DNA of 64,000 nt from Paraburkholderia sp. (GTDB lineage: Bacteria; Pseudomonadota; Gammaproteobacteria; Burkholderiales; Burkholderiaceae), in assembly GCA_004322045.1 (NCBI GenBank), contig SCRN01000020.1, positions 1-64,000 of the forward strand. Reading direction: 5' to 3'. Shown piece after piece: positions 41,628 through 50,197 of this stretch; the first letter of the stretch is position 1; each line of letters begins with the position of its first letter. The position numbers were made by a program, and so were the translations under genes. The notes under the pieces were generated by a model. The model saw only the letters and a program-made list of their open reading frames with translations, made no database searches and had not been told where the DNA came from.

Positions 41628-42419
41628 TTATTTCGAAACCCAACGATTGAACTCCACCAGTTCGTCTTGGTAGGCATCGTTTGCAACCGCCCCAAGCATT
41701 CCGCCCAGGTTACTACCGATCGTCACCAAGGCCACGGCGCAAGCTGGTTCAGCAGGTCCACAGACGAATGAAACGAAGAACCCAGCGATTCCACCGCCAA
41801 TCATGCCGCCGGCAGCAATGCTGCCTTGACGTGCCAATTCCTTTACCTTGTCTTGTGCGCCCACGATCTCTCCGATCGCAAAAATGGCAGTGACGATGAG
41901 TGCCACCTTGCCCTTTACACGCAGGGTGCGCACTTTCGAGTTGACATTGGCATTGCCACGTCCGGCGGATTCGATGACGGCATAGTAAATCTTGTGGCGC
42001 TCCTGCTCGGCCAGCTGATTGAACGGCTTGCCGAACTGTCCCTGGGCGTACTTGTTCAGATAGTAGTCGAAGCCTCGGGCCTCCAATTTGATTTCTTCCG
42101 CCATCGCAACACGCACGGCTGACGTGTATTTTCGATACTCGACGAAGAGCTTGTCGCGCAGTTGGTTGCAATACTCGGCACCCTCCTTCACGGACATTTT
42201 TCCACTGTCGACTTCATGGCGCACCTGGTCGGCAATCTCTTTAATGTGTCGCATATAGCGCTCGCGCGTCTTGGCGTCCTTAATTGCGTCGGTGCCGAAT
42301 TTCGATGCGATTGCCACGAGATCAGCAATTGCAGCGTCGACGATAGCGCTGGGTAAGGCGTGCTTCGTTTGTGTAACGTACGAGCCCTGGAATACGGAAT
42401 CGGATTGTATGTCGGCCAT
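41628..42419 (-). CDS. Glycine-zipper protein, candidate type VI membrane-targeting effector
   Basis: 263 aa from ATG 42419, four bases after the PAAR gene. Residues 1-165 are soluble and helical, Lys/Glu-rich (FGTDAIKDAKTRERYMRHIKE, VRTLRVKGK). Residues about 165-250 have two or three hydrophobic segments dense in Gly and Ala (ALIVTAIFAIGEIVGA; AAGGMIGGGIAGFFVSFV; ALVTIGSNLGGMLGAVA), a glycine-zipper pattern seen in membrane-inserting toxins. It has no signal peptide. Placed between a PAAR spike and a small membrane protein, it is best explained as type VI cargo that inserts into target membranes (inference). Confidence 0.55.
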   Translation of the reverse strand: MADIQSDSVFQGSYVTQTKHALPSAIVDAAIADLVAIASKFGTDAIKDAKTRERYMRHIKEIADQVRHEVDSGKMSVKEGAEYCNQLRDKLFVEYRKYTSAVRVAMAEEIKLEARGFDYYLNKYAQGQFGKPFNQLAEQERHKIYYAVIESAGRGNANVNSKVRTLRVKGKVALIVTAIFAIGEIVGAQDKVKELARQGSIAAGGMIGGGIAGFFVSFVCGPAEPACAVALVTIGSNLGGMLGAVANDAYQDELVEFNRWVSK

Positions 42420-42423
42420 TTCC

Positions 42424-42996
42424 TTACGCTGCCATTGAGCTGAGAAGATTTTCGATGATGGAGCCGGAACTGTTGCCGTGATCATCAAACAGGATCTCGA
42501 CCCGCTTGCACGGGCTACCATTGGGGCGTTCAAAGCGAACGATGTTGTTCGCTTCAAACGTCCCGTTTTCTATCGCGCCGTCCTCGAAGTGAGCCGTGCA
42601 TCGCAAGCCTTCGCAACTGCCTTTCTCATTCAGCGCGAACTTAATCCAGTGAGGCTTTTCGTCAAGCGGGCGCCCGCTGGTAGTGAAGCCCATGCCGGCA
42701 AGCTGATGAGAATCGAACGACTCAAACATGGTGGCCTGCGAGGCCAGCATCACAGGTGGTGGATCGCATTTGCAAGCGCACAGGTCGCCTTCCAGTGCGG
42801 GCTGCCTGCCCATGAAATTGGCCGGCCAGCGCGGCCCTTGTGGAACAATTTGTCCAGTCGAGTGGCAGGCCGGACACGTTACACTCGCCCCCAGAAACGT
42901 CAGTTCCGTTCCTTCATGCGACATGCGAGGGATGCCTTCATTGACTACACCGCCGACCGACGATCGATCGCCCTTCCTCAAGCGAGAACGCTTCAT
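42424..42996 (-). CDS. PAAR-motif spike protein
   Basis: 190 aa. The first 95 residues follow the PAAR pattern: GDRSSVGGVVNEGIP, GTELTFLGASVTCPACHSTGQIV with paired Cys, and CACKCDPPP later, suitable for the metal-bound tip. PAAR proteins cap the VgrG spike of type VI secretion systems and carry or recruit effectors. The C-terminal 90 residues (IKFALNEKGSCEGLRCTAHFEDG...VEILFDDHG) may be an adaptor. GAGGGG lies upstream of ATG 42996. It is the first gene of a three-gene minus-strand cassette. Confidence 0.8.
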   Translation of the reverse strand: MKRSRLRKGDRSSVGGVVNEGIPRMSHEGTELTFLGASVTCPACHSTGQIVPQGPRWPANFMGRQPALEGDLCACKCDPPPVMLASQATMFESFDSHQLAGMGFTTSGRPLDEKPHWIKFALNEKGSCEGLRCTAHFEDGAIENGTFEANNIVRFERPNGSPCKRVEILFDDHGNSSGSIIENLLSSMAA

Positions 42997-43185
42997 TGTT
43001 CATCCCCTCTTTACCGAGAACGTTCAATTTTCTCTATGACTGCTTGAGCATCTTCTTGTTGCTCGTTTTTTGCGTTTTGCATAAACGCTTGCTCCTTTTA
43101 AGAGTCGGCCTGAATTTTTCGGAATACTCTCGTGCGGCAGCTGTATGCCGTTATTTTGGTCGGCGATTATATCAACGGAGCGCGC

Positions 43186-43516
43186 TTACTCGGTTCCATG
43201 AGGCTTCGAGCGAGCGCGTATGTCGTCCGATGTTGCGATCGGCAAGGCGATGAAATCGCGCTCCGACATTTCGTCAAACGTCTGCGGGAACGGTAGGTAA
43301 AGCTTCACGATCCAGCGCTTGCCGCCCTTGCGCGCGGCGTATGGGTGGAGGATCTCGCCGTCTGCTGCCCGCCAATCGAAGCGCAGCACGCCTTTATTGG
43401 GATATTGGGCCGAAGATTCCTTGCGGCGCGCCTGCATCATCTGGGTGACGACCTCGTGCGGAAAACCAGGGTGTCCAGATGTGTCCGCTTCCTTGATCGC
43501 TGCGCGAATGGCGTCA
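43186..43516 (-). pseudogene. Remnant of an unidentified gene
   Basis: The frame is coding-like from about 43516 (GDAIRAAIKEADTSGHPGFPHEVV...) to the stop at 43186, but in frame it is preceded directly by TAA and has no start codon until ATG ATG at 43440. From there 84 aa remain (MMQARRKESSAQYPNKGVLRF...). The continuous amino-acid pattern across 43440 suggests a 5'-truncated gene. The family is not recognised. It lies at the right edge of the accessory region. Confidence 0.4.
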
Positions 43517-43624
43517 CCATGTTAATCATCCTGTTTTTTCGAACGATACGTTTCAAATTATTCGATTTTCAGCACGAATATAGGGTGGGACACTGCCTCC
43601 GTCAAATGTCATGCGGAGCAACCT

Positions 43625-44878
43625 ATGGATGCGCAATATCTCGTCGACACACGGACAAAGACGCTGAGTGCGTCACATCGGTGGAAAGTGCTGGGGGTGG
43701 GCGTCGCCGCGAATGCCGCTTTTTCCGCCGTGGCAGCGGGCATTCCGACGACGGCCGTCTGGATGCGCACAGGCTACCATCTCGGCAATGCGCAGCTCGG
43801 ACTCGTATTGGGCGCCACCGGGCTCGGGATCGCGCTGTCCGAACTGCCGTGGGGCGTTGCCACCGATCGATTCGGCGATCGGCCGGTGCTCGTCGCCGGA
43901 TTGCTCGGGACCGCGCTCGCGCTGCTATCCATGGCGCTGTATCTCGCCCCCTCGCCCTCGGCCGTCCCGGCGTTATGGCTGCTCGTGTTCGCCATGGCGC
44001 TCGTCGGCTTGCTGGGCGGCAGCGTCAACGGCTCGAGCGGCCGCGCAATCATGAGTTGGTTCAAGGAAGGCGAACGCGGCGTCGCTATGAGCATCCGGCA
44101 GACCGCCGTGCCAATGGGCGGCGGCATCGGCGCCTCGTTGCTGCCGTGGCTCGCTTCGGCGTACGGCTTTGCCGCTGTCTACAGCGTGCTGGCGCTCATG
44201 TGCGCGGCGCCTGCGATCTTCGCGCTGCGCTGGCTCCACGAACCGCCCGGCGCATCCTCAGCGCCGAGCGCGGCACGGCCAAGCACGCCCGCGAACCAAC
44301 CCAGCGCACTGCGCGAAATGCAGATATGGCGTGTGGCGCTGGGCATTGCGTTGCTGTGCGTGCCTCAGTTCGCCATCCTGACGCTCGGGACCGTGTTCTT
44401 GCACGACTTCGCACACCTCGGCACGTTCGGCATCAGCGCGGCGATGGCGTTGCTGCAGGTGGGCGCGATGGCGATGCGCGTATGGAGCGGCCGCTATACA
44501 GATCGTCACGGCAATCGGCGCGCCTATCTGCGCGGCTCCACCATTGCAGCGGCCGTGCCTTTCGCGGCATTGACTGCGATCGTATCGCTCGGGCACGCGG
44601 CGCCTGTCGCCGCCATCGTCGTCGTTACCGTCATCGCCGGGGTGTGCGTGTCGGCATGGCACGGCGTGGCTTATGCAGAACTCGCGACGCTCGCGGGACC
44701 GGCGCGCGCGGGCACCGCGCTCGGCATGACCAACGCGCTCGTGTACGCCGGCCTTTTTCTCGTGCCGCTCGGGCTGGCTCATCTGCTCGCGGCCACGTCG
44801 TGGACGCTCGTCTGGTTCGTCGCCGGGCTCGCCCCGCTTCTCGTTCGCCCGCTCTTTCCGCGGCCGATTTCCCGGTAG
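43625..44878 (+). CDS. MFS transporter, CynX/NimT-like
   Basis: 417 aa, 12 hydrophobic helices. Motif-A-like loops are visible at GVATDRFGDRPVLVAGLLG and RVWSGRYTDRHGNRRAYLRG. A central hydrophilic loop (PPGASSAPSAARPSTPANQ) separates the halves. Substrate unknown. It lies to the right of the accessory region and has normal chromosomal GC content. No ribosome binding site stronger than GAGC is seen before ATG 43625. Confidence 0.82.
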   Translation: MDAQYLVDTRTKTLSASHRWKVLGVGVAANAAFSAVAAGIPTTAVWMRTGYHLGNAQLGLVLGATGLGIALSELPWGVATDRFGDRPVLVAGLLGTALALLSMALYLAPSPSAVPALWLLVFAMALVGLLGGSVNGSSGRAIMSWFKEGERGVAMSIRQTAVPMGGGIGASLLPWLASAYGFAAVYSVLALMCAAPAIFALRWLHEPPGASSAPSAARPSTPANQPSALREMQIWRVALGIALLCVPQFAILTLGTVFLHDFAHLGTFGISAAMALLQVGAMAMRVWSGRYTDRHGNRRAYLRGSTIAAAVPFAALTAIVSLGHAAPVAAIVVVTVIAGVCVSAWHGVAYAELATLAGPARAGTALGMTNALVYAGLFLVPLGLAHLLAATSWTLVWFVAGLAPLLVRPLFPRPISR

Positions 44879-44953
44879 TCCTCGGCGCCGCCCGAAGTCG
44901 CACGAGCGATCCTCGCTATGGACTGAATGACCGAGCGCCGCCGCGATACCCGC

Positions 44954-45532
44954 TCAGCCGAGCGGGCTCATGCCGATCAGCCAGTGATGCAGCACGAAGG
45001 CGAACAGCGCCCACGCGATCAAGCCGACGATCACGACCTTCGTATCGCCCGAAACGGTCCCGGCGGGATATTGCACCGCGGCCATCCGATCGCGTCGCCG
45101 TGAAACGACCGCGCCCGCCGCCCCCCAAATCAGAAATACGCCGAAGAGCAGGATGGCGTTGAGCGTACCGTTCGCAAGCAGATGAGCCAGCGCCCAGACG
45201 GCCACGCCCGCCATCATCGGGTGCCCGATCGTGCGCTTGATCCGATTGCCCGGCACGTAAGCGGCGGCGATCAACACGAACGCGAGCGCAACGAGCAATG
45301 CCGTAAGATGCCGCGCGCCGATAGGCGGTAACCACAATACGGCCGGCGTTCGCCTCGCGACGCCGTAACCCCACACGATCAGTACGAATCCCACGAGCGA
45401 GGCGACGGAGTAGAGGCCCTTCCATCCATGCTCGCCGAATCGCCCGACCTGCTCGTTGCGCCATGCCGGCGCGACGAGCCGCGTGCTATGGACACCGATA
45501 AAAATGAGCAAACCGAGAATCAATATCGCCAC
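44954..45532 (-). CDS. NnrU family membrane protein
   Basis: 192 aa with six hydrophobic helices. The family signature is visible: the N-terminal FIGVHSTRLVAP, a GWKGLYSVASLVGFVLIVWGY segment, and HPMMAGVAVWALAHLLANG. NnrU proteins were first linked to nitrite and NO reduction in Rhodobacter; they resemble isoprenylcysteine methyltransferase-type membrane folds. No denitrification gene is adjacent, so the role here is open. It is convergent with the MFS gene. Confidence 0.85.
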   Translation of the reverse strand: MAILILGLLIFIGVHSTRLVAPAWRNEQVGRFGEHGWKGLYSVASLVGFVLIVWGYGVARRTPAVLWLPPIGARHLTALLVALAFVLIAAAYVPGNRIKRTIGHPMMAGVAVWALAHLLANGTLNAILLFGVFLIWGAAGAVVSRRRDRMAAVQYPAGTVSGDTKVVIVGLIAWALFAFVLHHWLIGMSPLG

Positions 45533-45639
45533 GTCGAACCTCTTTTGTTATTGTCTGCTGTCGTTCATGCTGCGACCGTGCCTCGCACACGCCCCGCGGC
45601 ATCCGCGCTCGAAAAAAGCCCCTCCGCGTTATCTCCGCG

Positions 45640-47100
45640 TTATGGCGTTGCCGCGATGACATGCGCCATTGCAGCCGTCAACTTTTTGGCGAACGGCACG
45701 TGCAAGAATTCGTTCGGTCCGTGGGCATTCGATTTCGGACCCAGCACGCCGCAGACGACGAACTGAGACTTCGGAAATCCTTCCTGCAGCACGTTCATCA
45801 AGGGAATGGTGCCGCCTTGCCCGATGAAGGCGCAATCGGCGCCGAAATGCGCGCGCGATGCGTCGTTGACCGCTTGCGCGAGCCACGGCGCGAGATCCGG
45901 CGCGTTCCAGCCGTTCGCGCTCGCATCGGGCTTGAACGTCACCTTCGCGTTATAGGGTGGATCGAGTTCGAGAAGCGCCTTGAGATCGGCGACCGCGCGC
46001 GCCGCATCGACGAGCGCCGGCACCCGCAGCGACAGCTTGAAGGCCGTACTCGGACGCAGTACATTGCCCGCACTCGCGAGGGCCGGCAGCCCTTGCGCTC
46101 CCGTGACCGAAAGCGAAGGCCGCCAGGTCGCGTTGAGCAGTGCTTCGTAGGGGTCGGTCGTCACTGGCAAAACCGGCTTGCCATCCTGCCCGCAGGCCCA
46201 TGGCGATGCCTTCCATACTTCGTCGCCGAGAATGGCGGCGCACGCCCGCGCTTCCCTCAGCCGGCTCGCCGGTATCTCGCAGTGAAAGGCCGCTGGCAAT
46301 AGATTGCCCGTCGCTGCATCTTCCAGGCGCTCGAACAATTGCCGCATGACACGAAAGCTCGATGGCACGATGCCGCCATAAGAGCCCGAATGAACGCCCT
46401 CGTCGAGCACCTGAACTTCGAGCGATCCGCCGACGAGACCACGTAGCGACGTAGTCAACCAGAGTTGATCGTAATTGCCGGCGCCCGAATCGAGACAGAC
46501 GACGAGCCCGACACTGCCGAGGCGTTCGCGCAGCGCATCGACATAGGGCAGCAGATCGTAGCTGCCCGATTCTTCGCACGTCTCGATCAGACCGACGCAG
46601 CGAGGGCGTGCGACACCCTGCTGGTCCAGCGCTGCAAGCGCACACACGCTCGCGTAAATGGCATACCCATCGTCGGCGCCGCCCCGTCCGTACAGCTTGC
46701 CGTCTTCGTACTTCGGTGTCCAAGGGCCGAGGTCCTTGCGCCATCCGTCGAACTCGGGCTGCTTGTCGAGATGGCCATATAGCACGACGGTGTCGGTGCT
46801 GCCGGGGGCCGTGGCGGGCGCCTCGAAAAAGATGACGGGCGTGCGCCCCGGCAAACGCACGATCTCGATCTTCAGGCCCTGCACTCGCTGCGCTTGCCCC
46901 CAGCTCGCGGCGTCGGTCACGACGCGTTCGAGGTAGCCATGCTTTTGCCAATCGGCATCGAACGCGGGGCTTTTGGCGGGAATCGCAATGTATTCGGTCA
47001 GAGCGGGGACGATTTCTTCATCCCATTTACGTTCGACGAACTGAGTTAATGCGCGCGGATCGATCGATTTGTTTTGCTGCTTCGCATCATGTGCTGTCAT
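45640..47100 (-). CDS. M20-family metallopeptidase (CNDP/ArgE-like dipeptidase)
   Basis: 486 aa, cytoplasmic. Two-zinc site residues are visible in VVLYGHLDKQPE (His and Asp) and YGRGGADDGYA (bridging Asp), with the catalytic and metal Glu pair in ETCEESGS. A dimerisation insert occupies about residues 205-375. A late His in the C-terminal catalytic part (FLHVPFAK) is the last ligand. Likely cleaves dipeptides or amino-acylated substrates; the exact substrate is not predictable. It faces away from the superinfection-immunity-like gene across a short intergenic region. Confidence 0.88.
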   Translation of the reverse strand: MTAHDAKQQNKSIDPRALTQFVERKWDEEIVPALTEYIAIPAKSPAFDADWQKHGYLERVVTDAASWGQAQRVQGLKIEIVRLPGRTPVIFFEAPATAPGSTDTVVLYGHLDKQPEFDGWRKDLGPWTPKYEDGKLYGRGGADDGYAIYASVCALAALDQQGVARPRCVGLIETCEESGSYDLLPYVDALRERLGSVGLVVCLDSGAGNYDQLWLTTSLRGLVGGSLEVQVLDEGVHSGSYGGIVPSSFRVMRQLFERLEDAATGNLLPAAFHCEIPASRLREARACAAILGDEVWKASPWACGQDGKPVLPVTTDPYEALLNATWRPSLSVTGAQGLPALASAGNVLRPSTAFKLSLRVPALVDAARAVADLKALLELDPPYNAKVTFKPDASANGWNAPDLAPWLAQAVNDASRAHFGADCAFIGQGGTIPLMNVLQEGFPKSQFVVCGVLGPKSNAHGPNEFLHVPFAKKLTAAMAHVIAATP

Positions 47101-47207
47101 GGCGGTGGGCTGTGGCAGTCAAAGCGCACATGATAGACCCGATCGTCGTGCGCAGCCGTGCCGAATGCGCGACAATCGAACACACCCTACCCCTCGAGGC
47201 GAGTGCC

Positions 47208-47516
47208 ATGTTGGGCCACGTAGCCTTACAAGTCGTCGAGGTCGTGTTTGCCCTGGCGATTTACTTTTTGCCGGCCATCGTCGCAGACCGCCGCAACCGC
47301 CACGACCTGCTCACGATCGCGCTATTCAACGCGTGCATCGGTTGGACGGTATTCGGCTGGGTGCTCGCGCTTTACTGGGCTTTTCTACCCAATCCCCCGC
47401 CGGGCATCGCGCGCCATATCACGACCAAGCGCCGGCTACTGAGCATGGCCGCGTTCTCCACCGCACTCTCCTCGCGTATCGAACAGCGTACGGCCAAGGG
47501 TCACAACAACCGCTAA
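47208..47516 (+). CDS. Superinfection-immunity-like small membrane protein
   Basis: 102 aa from ATG 47208. Two membrane helices fit the superinfection-immunity (phage T4 Imm-like) family: VVEVVFALAIYFLPAIVADRRNRHD and LFNACIGWTVFGWVLALYWAF. The tail is short and basic. Proteins of this family are widespread in Proteobacteria, and only the phage member is known to block DNA entry, so no defence role is claimed. The frame is open further upstream (47049), but the ATG with a GAGGCG site is at 47208. Confidence 0.72.
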   Translation: MLGHVALQVVEVVFALAIYFLPAIVADRRNRHDLLTIALFNACIGWTVFGWVLALYWAFLPNPPPGIARHITTKRRLLSMAAFSTALSSRIEQRTAKGHNNR

Positions 47517-47560
47517 TAACGCGCGACCGCGCGGTGTCTTTGCACTGCCACTGCGTCCCG

Positions 47561-47860
47561 CTAGACGCCGGGTTTGAGGGCGGTCTGCGCGAACGTGGCG
47601 CCCGCTGCCAGCGAGCCGACCCACGCCCCGGCGCCGTACCCGCGAACGTGAACGAGCCCCGGCGAAATCGAGCGAGGCTGCTGGCCGAGCACCTCGCGTG
47701 CGAATGTATCCTGCCGAAATTCCCCGTGCTCGTCGAACCATTGGCACAACACGCCTTCGGCGGTGATGGCCGTTACCGTCATGCGCGAGCCGCCCGCTTT
47801 GAGCGTTACGACGTCGCCTACGCAATACTGTTCAACCGCGTCACGGGTAGCAATCGACAT
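47561..47860 (-). CDS. DUF2158 family small protein
   Basis: 99 aa. The core DAVEQYCVGDVVTLKAGGSRMTVTAITAEGVLCQWFDEHGEFRQDTF matches the YodC/DUF2158 pattern: a small beta barrel with the GGxxMTV box and the CxWF box. It is followed by a Gly/Ala-rich tail. Function unknown. ATG 47860 is chosen because the upstream extension of the frame has no family likeness. It is convergent with the superinfection-immunity-like gene. Confidence 0.72.
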   Translation of the reverse strand: MSIATRDAVEQYCVGDVVTLKAGGSRMTVTAITAEGVLCQWFDEHGEFRQDTFAREVLGQQPRSISPGLVHVRGYGAGAWVGSLAAGATFAQTALKPGV

Positions 47861-48351
47861 AAGGACTCCGTCGCCAACCATTTGAACCGTCGCGTGCGCG
47901 ACGGCGTTCCAATTGTGCGGTGACGAACGGAAAAGGAATAACGGGACCGTTCGTCCCTGCCCCCTCCACATAACCGCCGAGGTCAAGCAAAGACTAACAA
48001 TAGAATTTTTATTCTACAAGCAATTCTAGGGAAAACATGGAGAAATATTTTGTCTCAATCCGGCGCTCGTCAATCCATCGCCCGATTTTCGACTGGCATA
48101 AACCGGCCCCTGTCGATCAGGGCCGGATTATCTTCAAACCGTAACAATCGTACTTTTCACAGCATACGCGCGACACGGAGCGCAGCCGCACCGGGCAAGA
48201 CTTCTCGGCACATCGAATAGGCACGAGCTTCGCGCACCGCCTCGGCTATATGGGGTGGGGCGTCGACTTTTATAGTTTGATCTAAATCAATTGACGCATC
48301 GCATCATTAGTCGATTCGTATATTCTGAAAGCAATAAATTACAGCGGGAGC
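47861..48351. other. Intergenic region with hairpin and ANR/FNR box
   Basis: About 490 bp, AT-richer than its surroundings. A hairpin has arms CCGGCCC (48103-48109) and GGGCCGG (48120-48126); on its minus side it is followed by TTTAT, so it may be a weak terminator. A perfect ANR/FNR box is at 48277-48290 (listed separately). I see no other gene in it. Confidence 0.45.
48277..48290 (+). promoter_or_regulatory. Perfect ANR/FNR-type binding site
   Basis: TTGAT-ctaa-ATCAA is an exact match to the FNR/ANR consensus (TTGAT-N4-ATCAA), the site for the oxygen-sensing CRP/FNR-family regulators. AT-rich sequence with -10-like hexamers (TATATT 48319-48324) follows on the plus strand. The only plus-strand start nearby is the small frame at 48352. 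Confidence 0.6.
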
Positions 48352-48492
48352 ATGGAAACGTTTTCTATCCGCTCGTTTATCTTTGAATGGCCGGCAGCAT
48401 CTATGAAACTCCCCGGTGAATTTGATTCGGCATGCGGCTTCAAAGGTTTGCGCCGAGCATTAGCGCTGCGCGGCGCGAAGCCACGACGATGA
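48352..48492 (+). CDS. Possible small protein downstream of ANR box
   Basis: 46 aa: ATG 48352 with GCGGGAG just upstream and TGA at 48490-48492. It begins METFSIRSFIFEWPAASMKL and ends in a basic tail (LRRALALRGAKPRR). The last 53 bp overlap the 3' end of the helicase gene on the other strand. The case for it is the ribosome site and the ANR box 60-75 bp upstream; the codon pattern is not decisive. Confidence 0.3.
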   Translation: METFSIRSFIFEWPAASMKLPGEFDSACGFKGLRRALALRGAKPRR

Positions 48493-50092
48493 GTTTCATC
48501 GTGGCGCGCGTCGCCCCCACGAACAGCTTGCGGGCCGCACGTTCGTCAAAGGCCTCGAAGTCGACTTCCGTCAGCACCACGCACGGCGCCGACTGCCCTT
48601 TGAAGCGATAGATCGACTCGAGCATGACGTCGCCGTCGCGGTACTCCGGGCTGCCGAATAAATCGTACTTGCCCGTGAAGCTGCGCAGCCGGTGCGGCCC
48701 CAGGTGTTCGAGCGCAGTGAGCGCCGAGCCTTCGCGGCCGCGGAACGACAGCACGGCGATGTCTTGTTTGCGGAACCCCAACGAAAGCGCCTGCGTGATG
48801 GCGCGCTTGGTCGAATCGACGACGGTCTCGCCAGCGGCTTCGTCATACGCAGCGACGGAAATATCGGATCCGTCGAAAGGGCTCCCCGCAATGAGACCTG
48901 CCGCGCGCGGCACCGCGCCGCCCACCTTCTCGCGCACGAAATCCAAAATGTCGCGAGGGCTGCGATAGTTCGTCGTCTCCGTCAATACCGTCCATCCGGG
49001 CAATGCGACCGGTTCGCGCATGTAGAGGTTCTGCAGCGGATCTTCCAGCCACCACCAGGCACCGTCCGGACGAATCAGACGCGACAGGGCGTCCACCCAC
49101 GCCTCCTGAAAGTCCTGGCCCTCGTCCACGATCAAGACGTCGAAGGTCCACCGCTCGCTGATCGGCGCGTCGGCAAAAACCGTTTCGAGCCGGCCGAATG
49201 CGTCTGGCGTCTGGAAATCCTGCACCGCGCCGACATCTCTCGCGATCCAATCGCACAGTTGATGGTAGTTGGCGACCTTCGCACCCTCGGGCGCGACCCG
49301 CGCGATATGGTCGGCCAGCGGCCGGTTGAAGCAAACGTACAGTACTCGCTTGCCGCTAGCGGCCGCATCCTTCATCACTTGCACAGCCAATTGAGTCTTG
49401 CCCGAGCCCGCCGTGCCGACGACGCGCAGACGAAACGGCGAGAATTCGAGCCGACGCGCCCACGTGGCCAAGCCGCCGGACAACCTCGTCACCAGCGTGC
49501 CCGCCTGGCCGACCAGCGCGCTGGTATCAGGTGTCAGCGACAACTCGTCCGACAAAAAGTGATGGATCTTGGCGGCGCAGGGCAGCTTCGGCTCGTCGGC
49601 AGGCAACGCCGCGAGGATGATCGAAGCGAGACGATCCTTTCGGGTGGCATCGACGATGCCCTCGGGCGGAACCCCCGCGATGGCCGTCTGCTTGACGACA
49701 TAATCGGGACAAAATAGCAGCGCTTCTATACAGTAGGTGCCGGCTCCGAACGCCGCCGTGAACCGGCGATGCATCCGCTCGATGGTCTGGGCCAACTGAA
49801 TCGAAACGTTGCGCTCGGTTTGCAAGTAGACCTTGACGAGCCCCTTCGGCGTTTCGCGCAGGAACCCCGCCTTTTGTTCGACGAGCATGACGCGCCCCGC
49901 CGGGCTCACGATCACGAAGTCGGCCTCGCCGAATACGGAGAAAGCCCGATTCAGACGAGTCCAATGCACGCCGTGATACACGGTATAGCCCTCGGGCAAC
50001 GCGGCCTCGAGCAGCGTGAGCGTTTCACGCTCGCGCTCGGCGGCGCCGGTTGCGGCCAAATTCTTCCAATCGTCGGGAATTAGGCGTGCCAT
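48440..50092 (-). CDS. NERD-domain DNA helicase (UvrD/Rep-like)
   Basis: 550 aa. The N-terminal part (about 10-220) resembles a NERD nuclease-related domain: GEADFVIVSPAGRVMLVEQKAG has the Asp and Glu-x-Lys of that fold. The middle is a superfamily I helicase core: Walker A RVVGTAGSGKTQLAV, Walker B FDVLIVDEGQDFQEAW, and motif III-IV parts (WLEDPLQNLY, NYRSPRDI). Near the C-terminus are YRFKGQSAPCVVL and VGATRATMKLIVV, motifs V and VI. DNA repair or defence roles are possible. The start was set at ATG 50092; upstream extension overlaps the GST promoter. Confidence 0.8.
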   Translation of the reverse strand: MARLIPDDWKNLAATGAAERERETLTLLEAALPEGYTVYHGVHWTRLNRAFSVFGEADFVIVSPAGRVMLVEQKAGFLRETPKGLVKVYLQTERNVSIQLAQTIERMHRRFTAAFGAGTYCIEALLFCPDYVVKQTAIAGVPPEGIVDATRKDRLASIILAALPADEPKLPCAAKIHHFLSDELSLTPDTSALVGQAGTLVTRLSGGLATWARRLEFSPFRLRVVGTAGSGKTQLAVQVMKDAAASGKRVLYVCFNRPLADHIARVAPEGAKVANYHQLCDWIARDVGAVQDFQTPDAFGRLETVFADAPISERWTFDVLIVDEGQDFQEAWVDALSRLIRPDGAWWWLEDPLQNLYMREPVALPGWTVLTETTNYRSPRDILDFVREKVGGAVPRAAGLIAGSPFDGSDISVAAYDEAAGETVVDSTKRAITQALSLGFRKQDIAVLSFRGREGSALTALEHLGPHRLRSFTGKYDLFGSPEYRDGDVMLESIYRFKGQSAPCVVLTEVDFEAFDERAARKLFVGATRATMKLIVVASRRAALMLGANL

Positions 50093-50197
50093 GGCGGGTC
50101 GATCCTCGCTTTGCCGTGTTGAATTCGGCGTATTGTACAAACCGCGCGCCGGCTGCCTCGTTTCGAGGCGTCGCCGCATTCTTTCGGAGGACAGGTA

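Noticed and set aside
43345-45162. 605-codon plus-strand open frame over the MFS transporter
   Set aside because: It lies in another frame of the same strand as the MFS gene; the product is Arg-rich and has no membrane helices, whereas the 43625 frame has 12.
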